This document shows positions 32,255 through 32,730 of a stretch of DNA of 32,730 nucleotides, piece by piece (positions within the stretch are counted from its first letter, which is position 1; each line of letters begins with the position of its first letter). Origin of the DNA: Neorhizobium tomejilense (GTDB taxonomy: Bacteria; Pseudomonadota; Alphaproteobacteria; Rhizobiales; Rhizobiaceae); NCBI GenBank assembly GCA_002968845.1, contig PVBG01000040.1:1-32730 (forward strand), given 5' to 3'. A program made the translations under genes and the position numbers. Below the pieces are notes generated by a model that saw only the letters and a program-made list of their open reading frames with translations, had not been told where the DNA came from and ran no database searches.

Positions 32255-32730
32255 GTGAATCACCCGTTCTTGAGTTCCACGCTTCGTGAATTGCAGCTCT
32301 TCACCCGTTCCCGGCGCTTCTGGACGACCTTTGCGCTTGTCATCCTGATCTTCGTCGTCAGCGGACCCTACGGCACTTTCGAGCGGATGACGCTCGGCAT
32401 CCGGCTGGGTTATTGGCTGATCGTTCACGCCGTCACTTGGTCGATCGCCATCTGTCTTTCGGTCATGGCCGAAATCCTGTTGCGGAAACGTCTCAAGCAT
32501 ACGCTTGCCCGCATGATGATCGGCTCGCTCACCGCCGCCCTGCCGATCGGCTTTGCCCTCGGCGCAATCGATTTCGCGTTTTTCGGCCACTGGATCGAGA
32601 TCGGCGACGGCTTCAGGCGGGCGCTGGTCGCGCTGCCGCTCTGTGCCCTCTTCTGCCTGCTCACCTACATGGCCATGCACCGACAGATTGCCGAGGCGTC
32701 AGCCCCGCCCCCGCCTGCATCACCTTCTTC
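32255..32730 (+). CDS. Membrane-anchored protein resembling the N-terminal half of LytTR regulators (runs off the right edge)
   Basis: The frame from GTG 32255 is open to the window end. It begins MNHPFLSSTLRELQLFTRSRRFWTTFALVILIFVVSGPYGTFERM and continues with three more hydrophobic helices (GYWLIVHAVTWSIAICLSVM, MMIGSLTAALPIGFALGAIDFAFF, ALVALPLCALFCLLTYMAM), then a Pro-rich linker. Rhizobial membrane-bound LytTR regulators have this layout, with a DNA-binding LytTR domain after the linker, but that domain is outside the window, so the name rests on resemblance only. No in-frame ATG was found upstream and the ribosome binding site is weak, so the start may be elsewhere. Confidence 0.55.
   Translation, partial: MNHPFLSSTLRELQLFTRSRRFWTTFALVILIFVVSGPYGTFERMTLGIRLGYWLIVHAVTWSIAICLSVMAEILLRKRLKHTLARMMIGSLTAALPIGFALGAIDFAFFGHWIEIGDGFRRALVALPLCALFCLLTYMAMHRQIAEASAPPPPASPS

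Overview
The window looks like chromosomal DNA of an alphaproteobacterium, most likely in the Rhizobiales (Rhizobiaceae). It carries the housekeeping genes carA, a gatB/yqeY-domain gene, dnaG and rpoD in the arrangement usual for that group. Most genes are GC-rich, RpoD has the long acidic N-terminal region of alphaproteobacteria, and several small proteins (DUF930, DUF2938, DUF1428, DUF427, a BP26-like SIMPL protein) are common in rhizobia. This is judged from reading the sequence; no search was run.

Left end (1-6340): a truncated cytochrome c oxidase subunit II gene, then two arsenic clusters on the minus strand. The first is arsR1, a phosphatase-type arsC, aqpS, a glutaredoxin-type arsC and arsH. 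Arsenate would be reduced by either of two unrelated reductases and arsenite would leave through the aquaglyceroporin; no ArsB or Acr3 pump is present. The second has its own promoter: arsR2, a flavoprotein monooxygenase with a cysteine-rich tail, and an MFS exporter. A more AT-rich stretch (6340-8940) holds an acyltransferase and an orphan ORF and ends exactly at the 3' end of a tRNA-Ile(CAU) gene, which suggests an integration site.

Middle (9200-16400): a periplasmic SIMPL protein, a small secreted repeat protein, YjbQ, DUF1428 and DUF427 proteins, a zinc alcohol dehydrogenase, a Pro/Glu-rich TonB-like DUF930 protein, a TetR-SMR drug-efflux pair with a clear autoregulatory palindrome, and a Phd/VapC-type toxin-antitoxin pair.

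Core block (16400-24200): rpoD, a GFA-domain gene, dnaG, a brnTA module whose toxin gene has an in-frame stop, the gatB/yqeY-domain gene, and carA. Two toxin-antitoxin modules sit next to this essential block.

Right end (24200-32730): an ABM-domain monooxygenase behind a textbook MerR/SoxR-type promoter (19-bp spacer with a perfect palindrome), a MATE exporter with an attenuator-like leader, a TetA-like MFS exporter, a DUF2938 membrane protein, a divergent ArsR-type regulator/SRPBCC pair, a two-copy palindromic repeat with compensatory base changes, a YpfJ-type metallopeptidase, a fosmidomycin-resistance-type MFS exporter, a DUF2306 membrane protein and a truncated membrane-anchored protein resembling the N-terminal half of LytTR regulators. 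The window is rich in efflux systems (two arsenic routes, SMR, MATE, three MFS).

The most interesting signals are regulatory: the SoxR-type promoter whose start point falls inside a terminator hairpin, the MATE leader, two apparently leaderless regulator genes, and the compensating hairpin repeats.
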